Origin: Bugulina stolonifera
Taxonomy: Eukaryota; Bryozoa; Gymnolaemata; Cheilostomatida; Bugulidae
NCBI GenBank assembly: GCA_935421135.1
Contig: OW285194.1
Span: 11,059,376 to 11,123,375, forward strand
Length of the DNA: 64,000 nt
Direction of reading: 5' to 3'
Below the pieces are notes generated by a model. The model was not told the origin of the DNA, did no database searches, and worked only from the letters and a program-made list of their open reading frames with translations. Position numbers and translations under genes: made by a program. Of this stretch, positions 11,101-22,871 are shown piece after piece (the first letter of the stretch is position 1; each line of letters begins with the position of its first letter).

Positions 11101-13940
11101 CATACAGGTTCAAAAGACCAGGGTTTTCAGACCACGTATGAGAAGAGCGCTCAGATACTGCGATGCTCATTGATAATGCTACCCAGTACAGAAGAGCGTA
11201 CAACCAGCCAATAAAATTACACCTCACCAAAAAATATTTGTCAGGATGCTTAGATTCTACTGTTAAAACCTGCAATATACATGTAATGAATTTTGTTTCA
11301 TGTTCGGCGAATACTTCTCTTTACAATATACAGTATGTATGATATACTGCAACATGAGAATATTATAAGACTGATATGCGCTCTAAAATAGTGCTTCAAA
11401 TTTAAGAACTTAGCAGATTAAAAAATGTGTGTGTAGATAAAATCTACATGAATTACTGTACTGTTAAAAAATTTGTTTCATGGCAGAAACTATTTTCAGT
11501 CAGAGATACTCTATTGCTATTTGCAGATTGACAGTTTTTACTATTAAGCAAAGTTTCAAAAGTGATGAATAATTTATAGTGTTTAACCATAAATATGTTT
11601 CATGTATATTCATATGGTTATTTCAACACTCTGATTTTAACGTTGTGTATTTATGGTAGCAGGGAGATAATTCTGATAGTGGTTAATATAGACATTACCA
11701 TAATACTTCCATTATCCTCTTCATAGTCCATTTTGTCCACCCAGTAATGCCTCATGTTACTGTATTCTCTAGAAAAATCACATTCGTTTCCTTGGTTAAC
11801 TTGAAAAAGGAAAAACTGTAAATAGCAATATTTCTAGACCAATCTTCACATTGAATGATTCAAAATTTTCATATTTATAGCATATTGATAGCACATATTT
11901 ATGCAGCAAGTTCAGATCATATATTTACCTACATGTACACTTTTGTAGTTATACCATATTATGCATGTACACGTATTAGCCCAAAGTTTTATATTATGGT
12001 AGTTGTCTTACCAACACAGACAGAAATATTAGTATTTGCACAGATTTCCAGGCAGATTTCATCATTTCCACATGTTCTTCCACAACAGTCACCTGTCTGT
12101 TGAATATACAATATACATTAGACGTTAATGATAACATTAAATCTATCGCCACTAAAAGTATATTATGTATAGTATATCATTATAGATTGAACATACATGT
12201 ACATGTATTTACAGTAATACATTGTGTGTTAATGTAGATGATCTCAAAATATTTACTCGTAATAATGTGTACGTCTGTTAGTACTGGGTGACACTCATAC
12301 TATATAATTGCTAGCCTTAGTAACACAAGGCACCAGTAAAATACAAAGTTAAATATTTTATGAATCATATACCTGCTCTTTCACCATTTCTATTAATTCT
12401 CCCTTGACAGTAACACTAGTAACATTGTTATTGGCCCCTGTAGAATTGTTGTTCATTTCATAACACTTGCCAGCTATAAAAACAATGAAAATTATATGAC
12501 ATGGGAAAGAAATTTATTAAGCAGAGTGGTGGACAAACAAGAATCACACAGAAACAATTTCAATGAAAATATCCATTGTGATTTAGTCACATGATGCAAT
12601 AAGCCTAGGCAGACTATACTATTTGTAAAATGTGTAATCCCAATTATGCGGTTCAAATTACATATACTATTCAATGTTTTGCATTTTGTAGGCAGTATAT
12701 AGTACACCAATACATAAATGCATGGTATACTCACTTATCTCATCCCTGACTGCTCTGGTACAGTAAAAAGGAGAGGATCTCATACAGTTCAGAACACATT
12801 CTACTACACTTCTTGTGTCAGATGTTTTTGTGACCACAGAGCTGTTAAGAGAAGTACTGACTTGTTCAGTTATGTTCGGTTTAGCGCAAACTCCAATATC
12901 TGAAATAAAACAGTTGATGCATGAGAACCATGAACAGCCCATATCTGGTGCTTGAAGTGAGGGTTCACCTAGTGTACCTACTTCTGAAGATTTCAACATG
13001 ATTTAGCATGAAGCTTGTTCCAGGATGAGAAGCGGTATGTCTCTTTTGTTCAGTGACCTTGCCCAAATGTGAACTTTTAACCTTTTGCTTAGAAACTTAG
13101 AGCACAGAATAAGAAGGGTATTTAAAATAGGTTGTTTATTCACATGAACTCCCCAGTAAACTCTGCGATGCTGCTGATTGGGCAGCTATAAATAGTATGG
13201 AAATCAGCAAAATACAATAGAGAGCCCACTCCATGCTTCCCTAAAACATTATATAGTAGAGACACAGAGACATCATACAATAGGTACATAGTGACATCAG
13301 AATTATAGTAGGTACATAGTGACAGCTTACAGTAGGTACACAGTGACATCATAGGGTAGGTGCATAGTGACATCATGATACAGTAGGTACATAGTGACAT
13401 CATACAGTAGGTGCGTAGTGACATCTTACAGTAGAGACATAGTAACATTGAATAGCATCTGCGTCTTGAGTCTTAGAGTCTCACAATAATAAAAAAGCAA
13501 AAAAAAGTGGAGCCTAGTTAATGTTAACCTAGCACTGTCTTCGTAACTCATCATCCTGACTAAGTTAGAGAAGTCTAGGAAGCAATAACACAATGTACAT
13601 GTAGCTCTCTTGTGGAACAAACACACAAGGGCAATGCATATATCATAGAATGAGATCACATGATAGCAGTTTTACTTTAACCCGTCTCAAACTGACACTT
13701 TCATCAGCAGATACATATTTTATAAGAAATTCGTTGAAACTTGGACTAAAGGTCCTACTGATTATATGCTCTGATAGATGTAAAAAGTATTTTTGTCTGA
13801 GAGTTTAAGGTGAATCTTGTTTCATATGTACATGTACAATATCTACTCATACTTAATTTATTCCTACTTACATACTTACCTCTACATGTAGGTGTACACT
13901 CTAGTTGAGCATGAAGACTGACTTTGGGGGATAGATTGTC
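5177..13940 (-). CDS. Secreted-type Cys-rich protein with three tandem CTHRC1-like C-terminal domains (5' end not found)
   Basis: Fifteen exons join in frame: 13880-13940, 12735-12899, 12373-12473, 12012-12096, 11699-11799, 11228-11269, 10839-11037, 10419-10574, 9873-9985, 9468-9577, 8958-9067, 8260-8433, 7842-8049, 5460-5557, 5177-5364. This gives about 636 residues. Residues 21-137 are Cys-rich, with a PAN/apple-like spacing (VVECVLNCM, then GKCYEMN). Domains at about 138-303, 304-472 and 473-636 each carry a core W-Y-x-x-x-(D/N)-G-x-x-C (HWYVTFDGEKC, RWYVKLDGIEC, GWYFKINGQQC). Each then has a (D/E/S)-G-x-C-x-x-x-x-x-x-G block and ends near an S-x-x-x-x-V-x-E strand. This is the layout of the globular domain of CTHRC1, an extracellular protein linked to Wnt/PCP signalling and matrix. 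No collagen repeat or signal peptide is visible; the first exon must lie above 13940. Domain 3 lacks one conserved Cys. Confidence 0.7.
5558..7841 (-). other. 2.3-kb intron of the CTHRC1-like gene
   Basis: The last large intron, between the exon ending in VGW and the exon starting YFKINGQQC. It is AT-rich and no other exon is supported. Long open frames at 5747-5938 and 6223-6572 have no splice sites in phase and no recognisable protein. Confidence 0.5.
9088..9318. repeat. Hexanucleotide (CCTAGT)n array inside an intron
   Basis: About 230 bp of tandem CCTAGT with CTTAGT, CCTAGA and CCTGGT variants. It starts about 20 bp upstream, in the transcribed direction, of the exon at 8958-9067, in the intron between the two halves of the second CTHRC1-like domain. 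CTAG is palindromic, so the single strand can fold. Confidence 0.9.
13255..13440. repeat. Intronic minisatellite, roughly 20-24 bp unit
   Basis: About eight imperfect units built on GTAGGTACATAGTGACATCA lie between exons 13880-13940 and 12735-12899 of the CTHRC1-like gene. Long minus-strand open frames over it (CTYCMMSL-like repeats) come from the repeat period and are not a protein. Confidence 0.8.
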
Positions 13941-14465
13941 CTAAGTTACAACGCAAAACGCATAACATAAAACATAAAGGTATTGATTAATTGTTGTAAA
14001 TGCTATTAAAATTTGATGTATGATGAAAATAAAATATGATATACAGGTGCATGAAAAAAGCATGCACACCGCGCAATTTACTCAGCGGATATAATGCACT
14101 GGGGGGCATCACATCACATCACATCATGTTCAAGTTTCCTTACTTAAAACAGTGTGGGGGCAACTTCCAAGTTATTTGTGAGAAGCTACCCTCACCCAAA
14201 GTTTTAAATATTTTTATTCTTTTACAGTGTTTATTTAATTGACTTCATTTATCAAGAATCAGACACATTTGAGGCACGCCATATAAGTACATTCTAAAAT
14301 GACCAGAACAGTTACACGTGAGTACAATTCAGACCTTATAGAGGAAAACTAAAAAAATGTCTGTCCTCCATCTATCTAGTTTTGGTTGTCAACCAAAACT
14401 ATTGAATTCCTATTATTGAAAGTGGGTAATCATATTAATAAAACTGGCCACATTGCATTTTAAAT
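13941..14465. other. Gap between the CTHRC1-like gene and copy A
   Basis: The 5' exon(s) of the CTHRC1-like gene should lie here or beyond, but no signal-peptide exon could be picked out. From about 14140 the sequence is the left edge of the duplicated unit: the block with GGGGCAACTTCCAAGTTA returns at 21233 as GGGGCAACTCCCAAGTTA. Confidence 0.4.
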
Positions 14466-14467
14466 AT

Positions 14468-14473
14468 TTTATT
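14468..14473 (-). terminator. Polyadenylation signal of copy A
   Basis: AATAAA on the minus strand in the conserved block AAATATTTTATTCTCAA. The same block is present at the matching place in C (19232-19237) and near 24025 in B, which supports a shared transcript end about 700 nt past the stop codon. Confidence 0.55.
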
Positions 14474-15187
14474 CTCAAGAACAAATACTTTATGTACATG
14501 TACAAGATTTCAGTTGACTAACACATGGCTGTATCCATTACTAAATACACAACATGTGGAACGGAATGTTACATGTATGCATGAAATATCACGAGCAAAA
14601 TAGGAGTTGTAATCTCTCTTAAAAACTGTACAATAAAGAGAGTACAACACACATCCTATCTAATGTACATATTATAATATTATACACAGTACATCCAACA
14701 GAAAATCTATATTAATAGGTCTATTAATAGACCTAAATATAATTAACAATAAATAAACATAAAGCATAACATAATAATAGAATATAATATAATATAATGT
14801 AATATAATATAATATAGTAGACCAATCAGTGTACTAATGTCACAAGGGATATTGAAGTTGTCTTATCTCTCCTACAACATTCAATAGAGAGAGGGGAAAA
14901 CTCCTATTTTTACCACAGAAGCATAGCACCAGTGTGTGTAAATATCTCACCGATGATCTGAATGAATCACGAAATACGGTTAGTATGATTTGCTGAACAG
15001 ATGCAAAACGCACTCTGCATAAAAGACCTTATAGAGTACATTCTACAATATTATAATTACATAATTATTGTTCCTAAAGGAGTTTGAAGTTGTCTCATCA
15101 CAACTATAAATAATAGAGAGGGAATAACTCTTGTTTACATGACCAACACAACTCCTAATGGTCTCCAACCTCTTGCAGCACTGCTAG

Positions 15188-18100
15188 TTATGCTGCCAGC
15201 CCCTTCTCCTTGTTCTTCCTGTCTCTTTCTCGAGCCTCTTCCATTATCTTTCTATGCCACGGATCTCTTGGCTGGTGTACGTAGATTTCACTCTCACTAA
15301 ATTATTATAATCATTACCCATTAAGAGCTATAATATAGTAATACATAAATGTGTAGGTTGGCACTAAATCACTTTTACTAAATTATTAGAGTCCATAGTT
15401 AATAATATACGTATGAGTTACTTGGCAATAAAATATTTGGTATTTACATTTTATAATTAAGCAAGCATATTGGGTTGGTCTGACCAATAGGATGGGGTCG
15501 TAATGAACTTTCACCGATACCTGTTTTTAATTGGTTAATTCCAACTTAGCATCATGAGAAATGTATATGCAAACATGCACATGTATGCACCAGGATATGA
15601 GCATGTGTTACTTACACTGGTGTTACGACTTCTGGAATGGGGGACAGCTTCCCCTTTCTGTCACCAAACCCTCTGTTTACTCTCTTGTTCCTGTAATGAA
15701 TACAAGCCCAAGCACATGACTAGTGTACTTGTATGTACAGGTATACTACAGCTAGATAAACACCTTTAAAATATCATACAATGTTACTATAAGGTGACCA
15801 CACTCAGTTTGAATGAAAAATTACCAAGAGCTACATGTAAGTAAACTAGTTATCATGCTGACCTATAGCTAATATAAAATAATACCAACAGAATAATTGG
15901 CTAGGGAGCAGACAATTTCATGTGAACAATGCATGAATATAGTATAACTTCTATTTAGAACATCATACATACTTTAGGATAGGTTTAACTGAATGAGCAG
16001 CTGTGAATGACTCTGGTGTCAGGTCTTTCATTGGCTTGACTAGGGGTGGAAGTTGAGGTATCTTTGACTTTGGTTCACTACAAGCGTACAGATATGGAAA
16101 TGGTGTAATGTAATTGGAACAACTAATTTCATGTTATGTTATTAATCTTGACTGGCTCTATTGAAATCACAGCTTAATAAAATGATATACAAAGGTATCA
16201 GCTAGCATTTATACAGAGGCGTATAAATACTACATGTGCATGTACATGTACATGTACATGTAGGTGTACATTTATATTTAAGACGGAGTACATGTTTGTA
16301 CTTACTTGGGTATTTCCATATAAACCGGCGGCTTGATCAGACCACCTTTACTCCCGTTCAGTGGTACCAGTTCATGGCTACGTACTTTTGATCTGGGTGT
16401 GCTAAAATATTAACAGTTATAACAATATTACATACAATAATTTACATGTGCAACACAATGCAATATATTATTACAAGATAATGTGATATTAATATAATAT
16501 ACATGTAATAGTTAATATATCAAATAATTGAAGTCACAGTCACCATTATGGCAAATAGGTCTATAATCGCACTGTTCATAGTACATAGCACATGCATGAG
16601 CAATACAGTTCTAGAATGTAAAGATATTATGCTTAGCTTAACTACAAGTCTGGTCTCACAGGCCTACAGCACTTACATTGGTATTTCCAGATAAACAGCT
16701 GGTTTGATGCACTCTGCTTTCACCTCTTGTGGTGGTTTTACTATTGGAGGAAGTCGTAGTACCTTTGCTGCTCTCACACGTTCTGGTTTCGGCTCCTTTG
16801 GTGGCCTTGGTGCATATTCAGCAGGTTTTGATGTTTTTGACTCACTAAAAGTATGTGTACAATACAGTGTAACAACTTGTAATCTGTAACAATAGTACTG
16901 AGCTAACATCAGAACTGGAGAAAACAAGAAGAGAGTGAGAAACTGTCCTCTAGAAGTTGTCAAAGAGAAACAAGTGATACCCAATGTATCGGTAACTCTA
17001 TTTAGGGCTGCACTAGAGAAGGACACAAGTACCGGAGGAGCTAAGGCTACAAAAGGTAAAAGTCCCCTACTTTAATCAAGACCTACTTAGCTGTCTGCCC
17101 TGCCACTGGAATTAACTAGCTATTACTATACGGTACTAATAGTCTACTTGATACATACTCTGGTGATACTGGATGAAGAGGAGTTATGTACTCTGGTCCT
17201 GCGGACTCATTTTGGCATGTCACTACAGATGAAAATCTCAGTACCCTTGGTCTTCTCAAGGATGCAGGCTTCGGCTCTTTTGGTGGCCTTGGTGTGAATA
17301 CAGCAGGTACTGGTGCCTTTTTCTCGCTACAAGTATGAGTACATGGTATAACAACTCCACATATTCAACTGTACATACAGTCAGTAAAGCATAAATTGAT
17401 GTGAAATTCATATGGTAGAAGCTGTATTACTCCCTGTGCTAATGTGTCCATTATTATAATACATGTACATGGATCATATGATATACCTCACCCAATGTGA
17501 TGTTGCTTCGGGAAATATACTAATAATGAAGCATATAGATCTTAAAAGACATGAATATGCACCAACACTGTCCAACATTTTTCTCAGGGTAAAATTTCAT
17601 ATAACTTACCTTTTCAATCCTATCTTGACAGGGGAGACTGCATTTGGGTTTCGTAGCTGGGCAAAGTTCAAGACAGAGTAATTGCGTACAGGGATGAAGC
17701 TAAAATAATAATCATAAGCGAGTAATATACACCATATCCAATAGCATACTTGTATTATATCGTCAAAGATGTGCACACTAGGAGACAAAACAAGAACGGA
17801 AATGTAGGCAGCACCTTGGCATCCGGTATGAATATAGAAATTGTACCTTTTTAGGAAGCTTCTGGTGACTCCATTTTCTGACAGTTCTACAAAATCAATA
17901 ATATACATACATCTAGTAAGTGTATCAACCATATAGTCCACCAGGTAACTCATTAGTTGCAAGACACGGACTAGAGAGAGAAATGAACTGAACTACAACA
18001 AGAGTTGTCTTCTCTCCTCAACTCTGTGTACGGATTTCAGTCAGTTTGAAATTTATTGATCAATAGCTATGTGTAGATATCAAATATTATATAGAGAGGT

Positions 18101-18298
18101 AGTATAATTAGTCAGGTTTTGTATAAATCACTTGTATATTCAGCAGCAGTAGTGTGATAGAAACGATAATTGAAGTCTTCTAACAGTTCATTGGTTGCAC
18201 AATTCTTAACCGAATTTTAAAGTACCAACTACACTATAAATTTAACAATATTTGTACAAGGATCTCTTACTTGGCATGTCTGATGAACAGTCGGACAT
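15188..18298 (-). CDS. Copy A: unrecognised Pro/Lys-rich repeat protein, 9 exons, 292 aa
   Basis: Exons: 18271-18298 (ATG), 17847-17886, 17610-17699, 17159-17326, 16677-16844, 16306-16401, 15973-16077, 15616-15690, 15188-15296 (stop). Every junction is GT-AG and the frame is open throughout. After the first junction (phase 1) all introns are phase 2. The protein starts MSDCSSDMPKL and contains a FIPVRNYSVLNFAQLRNP block. Exons 4 and 5 both code for a PRPPKEPKP segment and are both exactly 168 nt. Three loosely repeated modules follow, with LPPIVKPPQEV, VPLNGSKGGLIKPP and LPPLVKPMKDLTPES, mostly ending in a hydrophobic Y-(L/M)-E-I-P. The tail has YVHQPRDPWHRKIMEEAR and a Lys-rich end. There is no signal peptide, membrane segment or catalytic motif. 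It looks like a disordered or filament-bound structural protein; ciliary or cytoskeletal roles are guesses. Copy B is its closest relative here. Confidence 0.75.
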
Positions 18299-18342
18299 CT
18301 TGGTAAGCGAATACAGTACTATGTTAATACGGACTATACTTG

Positions 18343-18410
18343 GGGAAATCAAAATTCACAGTGACAAAATGGCTGACGATATTCAGTAAATCCTATTGTT
18401 GGACGTAACG
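18343..18410 (-). promoter_or_regulatory. Conserved upstream block of copy A (likely core promoter)
   Basis: Starting 45 nt upstream of the ATG, this block matches 28663-28730 upstream of copy B far better than the sequence around it. Shared parts are GGAAATCAAAAATTCACAG-like sequence, GTGACAARATGGC and CTATTGTTGGACGTAACG. On the transcribed strand this reads CGTTACGTCC...GCCATTTTGTCAC: a CRE-like half site and a YY1-like GCCAT core. Conservation between copies is seen; the factor names are inferred. Confidence 0.5.
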
Positions 18411-19190
18411 CCACATTGAGAGACACTAAGATTGTGGGTGTATAAAGGAAATTGATTGTACTATTAGGACAGAGTAATATCTTTACGTCACAACAATCCA
18501 CAACATTCTTTGTTACTATAACTATTCTTAAAACAGAGAAATTTTACTATATTGTCATACCCTTCTATATTATTGTAAATGCTAACACTAATATTAGGGT
18601 TACAATTATTTGAAAAATCTCATAGTGTAATTAGTAATACTCTGTAATTAAACATAAAATGATGGAACAAATAAAATAATTATCATAAACTCTGAGCTAA
18701 GCAACTGCAGTATCAAATTCATAAAGAATGTGTTCCAGTAATTAACCAATAGTTTGCAACTTCAGATAAAATTATACTTACAATATTACAGAGTGATGTA
18801 CTAGGTCAGAGATATTTAGGGATCGGTAGTACAATTACTGTAACAACCAGGACCGCCGACCTTCCACTAACCGGAAAAAGAAGAATATTAACTTCCAGTT
18901 TTACAGCGGCAAAAACTTTGAGGTCACATTTGACATCTATCTCCCTCCCCACCATTTTTTGGTGCAATGAACAACAGATTTTTGAACGAGCACCAAACAC
19001 ATCCAATACATTGACAGGTTCTCAGGTTCATGGATGAGTGCCAGGATCAGTACAATTCAGAGGATAACTCCATAGAGGTTTATTCTTTGACTTTGAATTT
19101 CCATTGTTAACAATATAGATGCTGCACGCTTAGCGTTGACAGTAAGCAATCTGTGTTAATTTAAAGCATCAAAAGTACAACAATTTTTAC
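18411..19190. other. Spacer between copies A and C, no gene
   Basis: AT-rich. From about 19030 the sequence begins to match the 3' flanks of A, B and D (CAGTACAATTCAGA block). A minus-strand open frame at 18806-19006 has no supported splice sites and no recognisable protein. Confidence 0.45.
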
Positions 19191-19854
19191 ACCCAATGTT
19201 GAAATAAGTGACTACATTTAATTTTAAATATTTTATTCTCAACAAGAGATAATAATAGTATACATGTACATAAGTCCTCAGTTGACTAATGCATGCATTC
19301 ATAAAGATAAGAAGCATGTGGAACAGAATGCTATACATGAAAATACCAGTTAGGTAAGAGTTGTCCACCCTGCTCATAATTACGCAATGTACATGTTATA
19401 TATGGACAGGTACAACCTATGTCATGAGTTGTGTAGACCTAAATAAAATTAGTACAAAATAAAGTTAAAATATAGCAGATGGAAGATGCTTTTATAGATC
19501 TTTTATAGACACTATCAGTGTACTCATGTAACAAGCAACGTTGAAGTTGTCTTATCTCCTATTATTGAACAGAGAGAGGAAAACTCCCATTTGTAACGCA
19601 CTAGCTTAGCCACCAGTACGTGTGAATATCCCACTAACCATTCAAACAAGAGCTAAATTGATGGATACCAAAAATTACTCTACACACAAGACCCTAAATA
19701 GTATACAGCATAATTATATAATTATTGTTCCTAAATGAGTTTGAAGTTGTCTCATTACAACTATAAATATTAGAGAGAGAATAACTCTTGTTTACATGAA
19801 CAACACAGCTTCTAGTGATGTCCGACTTCCTGCAGTGCTGCTAGTTATACTGCC

Positions 19855-20718
19855 AGCCCCTTCTCTTTGTTCTTCCTGTCTCTGGTTCAAGCCTCTTCCT
19901 TTATCTCTCTATGCTACGGATCTCTTGGCTGGTGTGCGTACATGTAGATGTCACTGTAACTAAATTATTATAATGATTACTAGTTAATGTCCATAGTAAT
20001 AATACATATACAGTAAATGTGCAACTTGGCATTAAAATAATATATTCTTAGGTATAAATCACACACATGTATATTTGGTTGTTCTGACCAATAGAGGTGA
20101 TGGGGCCGAATTAAACCTTCACTGACCAGTTAATGATTGGATGACTTAGACTTCGCATTATCAGAAATACTTGTATATATGATTGCAGTGCACATGCACA
20201 CACCAGAATATGATATTAAGTATGAATGCATATTCCTTACACTGGAGGTGTCACGACTTCTCTAATGGGAGACAACTTCCTCTTTCTCTCACCAAATCCT
20301 CTGTGCGTTCTTTGGTTTTTGTCATAAATACAAGCGCTCGGTACTTGTATGTAGTGCAGGTGCACTAAACAGCTAAATGTACACTGTACACTTGCATGTT
20401 GTATGTGATAAATAACTCCACAATATTATGCAATGTTATTAGGTGACCCCACTCAGTTTGAATCAAACTAGAGCTACATGTAAGTAAACTAATTATCAGG
20501 CTGACCTCTAAGTAACATAAATACCAACAGGATAATTGGTAGCGGAGCAGACAATTCCATACGAACAATGCATGAATATAATATAAATTCTATTTAGAAC
20601 ATTTGTGTGCACACTTTAGAAAAGGTTTATCTGAGTGGAGAGCTGTGAAGGACTCAGGTAAGACATCATTAATTGGCTTGACTAAACTTGAAAGTCGGGT
20701 ATTTTTGACTTTGGTTCA
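19855..20718 (-). pseudogene. Copy C: decayed 3' fragment of the A/B gene
   Basis: Only the last three exons are left. The exon-7 equivalent (20615-20718) is 104 nt instead of 105: a one-base loss in the LPSL stretch shifts the frame, and a TAG follows in the original frame. The exon-8 equivalent (about 20241-20318) has lost its acceptor (GAC where A and B have CAG) and gained three bases. The exon-9 equivalent (19855-19953) has the PRDPW codon TGG changed to TAG, plus further stops. Its 3' flank with the AATAAA block (19232-19237) is still recognisable. No upstream exons or promoter block are seen, so the copy was 5'-truncated or deleted. Confidence 0.8.
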
Positions 20719-21219
20719 CTACCCAAGTATTACATGTAAATGGTGCAATAATTTGCAACATCAAATTATCATTAATAATACACGTAACTTAGAATTTGTG
20801 GACTGGCAACCCACGAAATTTCTATTTAAATCACAACATATAAAATGATATTATAATCGGAACCACATGTAGCTGGAAGTTAATGTGAGCCTGTTTATAT
20901 GTACATGTACATGTAGGTCAACATTGATTGTTTATCACCCAATTTCAGGATGATGTAAATATTGAACCTGGTGAATTCTCACAGCTACATGTACATAACC
21001 TCAAAGGAGTACAAGTAGCAATGTCAGATAGGATGGCGCTTATCAAATATACTCATCAGGCTGTATATTGTTCATGTATTATGTAATGTCTTGACTTGCA
21101 GGAAAATGTAGAAGTTACCAGCCTGACTGTCCAAATTGCTCATTTGTTTCCTTTATTTATCCATTGTCAATGAAATCTTCCACGTGCCTAGTATTGATAC
21201 GTGTTCAAGTTGCCTCAAT

Positions 21220-22520
21220 TCACACATTGTAGGGGCAACTCCCAAGTTAGTTGTAAGAAACTGCTCCCACTTGTCTCTTTAGTTATTTCATTCGCTTATA
21301 GTTGATGATATTGACCTCATTTTATGGGCACCAGACGTATTCAATACAAGAAATAGTATATTAAGTGCATTAGAATGACTCCAGCTTGTTGAAGATGTGC
21401 AAGACCAGAGCAGTACTGCTTAGTGCACTTCAGAATTAATAGAGAACTACTCCATCATTTACCATTCTAGTTTCAATTGTCAACTAAAACTATTAAATTC
21501 TTAGTATTGAAGGTGGGTAATCAGTGTTATTTCATTAGCAAAAATGGCCATATTTAGTATTAAATATTAATTTTTTTATTCTCAACAAAAAATGCTGTTT
21601 GTGCAAGATTTCAGTTGACTAACACACAACTGTATTCGTTGGTAAATACACAACATGTGGAACAGAATGTATGAAATGTTACGAGTAGGATAGAAATTGT
21701 CATACCTCTTAAAAACTGTACAATAAAGAGAGTACAACAGACATCCTATCTAGTGGGCCTATGTACTGTACATAATTTGTATACATGTATTTTAGGTGTT
21801 ACAGTACACCCAGCGTAAACTCACTATACAGTAGTACAGTAGGTTTATAATCGGCCTAAATAAAATTTACACTAAACAAATATAAAACATAATATAATAA
21901 TACATGGTAACCTAATCAGTGCACTCGTGTCACTTGGAACATTGAAGTTGCCTTATCGCTCATACACCATTTAATAGAGAGAGGAAAACTCCCCTTTTGC
22001 ATAACCAGGGCTCTCAAGTTCTCGGATTTTCCCCGAGCAGTTCGGATTTTGAGTGCTTGCTCGGAGTGCTCGGGAGGTTTTTCATTATTGATGATCTGCT
22101 CGGATTTTGGGAGATTTTCTCACATTAGCTATATTTTGGATTGAAATGCTCTAAAATCTCCAAATTAATCTTCAGTTTATCTCATAGCTTGTGAGTTACT
22201 TAGAAAAATTCTATTACTTTTCAAGGGCAAGGACTGAATTACATGTATGCACTGGGATTATTAGGCTGTGAGAAATTACTTAGGCTAACTCTGTAGAGCA
22301 ATAGATATGTGCATGTAAGTGACCAAAAGCTTTATTTATATATCTGCATGACCAGTTGTTAGTAGGGTAATACACTGCTTACACTGCAGTACATTGCACA
22401 TCTGCTCGGATTTTTTGACTGAGCAACTTGAGAGCCCTGGCATAACACAAGCATAGCCGGAATCTACATATATCAATAGGTCTATCTAGGCTTAAATAAA
22501 GTTGGCATTAAATAAGCTTG
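21220..22520 (-). repeat. Copy D: duplicated 3' flank without coding exons, split by a MITE
   Basis: Matches the 3' UTR and flank of A, C and B block by block: the GGGGCAACTCCCAAGTTA block (21233), the TCAACTAAAAC block, the TTTTTATTCTCAACAAAA block, the AGTTGACTAACACA block, and the hairpin block with GAGAGAGGAAAACTCC (about 21976-21993). It is cut at 22006-22439 by a hAT-like element, after which the flank resumes at 22440. No coding exon equivalent is found. Confidence 0.7.
22006..22439. mobile_element. hAT-like MITE, 434 bp, family CAGGGCTCTCAA
   Basis: Perfect 15-bp terminal inverted repeats (CAGGGCTCTCAAGTT ... AACTTGAGAGCCCTG) with a flanking direct repeat GCATAAC (21999-22005 and 22440-22446). 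The insertion point interrupts a block that is continuous in copies A, C and B, so the boundaries are well defined. The interior repeats CTCGG/CCGAG motifs and codes for nothing. Terminal sequence and near-8-bp target duplication suggest hAT. Confidence 0.85.
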
Positions 22521-22522
22521 TG

Positions 22523-22871
22523 CAGATCTGCACCGACGCGCGCCTAAGCCTGGTGCATAGCAGCCCTAGACCCTAAAAATTACTGGGTGGGGGATCAACC
22601 TCACTTATCCTGTCAATCAAAACTCCTTCGAGAACCTAACCTATGTACAAAGCCTTAGAACCTAACCCCCTATTGTGGGTAGGGTCTCCGATAACAAGTC
22701 GGGTGATTTCTAGAACCCTGGCTACAGAGCAAATTCCGAACCCCTGGTTCCGTGCGCCTACCACCTGCTCCCACCGAACCCCTCACCGACAAATCTTGAG
22801 TGAGAGGGTGTGCGCGGTAGAGTGCGTGGTCTCCGCCCTCAGCTTCCGCCCAGGCCCTTCCCGACCGTCAC
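22523..22871. other. GC-richer block leading into the minisatellite element
   Basis: Noticeably richer in G and C than its surroundings (for example GCACCGACGCGCGCC and CTTCCGCCCAGGCCC). It is continuous with the CCAGGTCATTA array. No intron-exon structure or known protein is seen. It may be the 5' part of the repeat element at 22872-23590. Confidence 0.35.

Noticed and set aside
13140..13659. Minus-strand frames with repeated CTY/MMSL
   Set aside because: They come from the GTAGGTACATAGTGACATCA minisatellite in an intron.
18806..19006. Minus-strand frame that looked protein-like
   Set aside because: No acceptor/donor in phase, no match to the neighbouring family, and it lies where the duplicated 3' flank begins.
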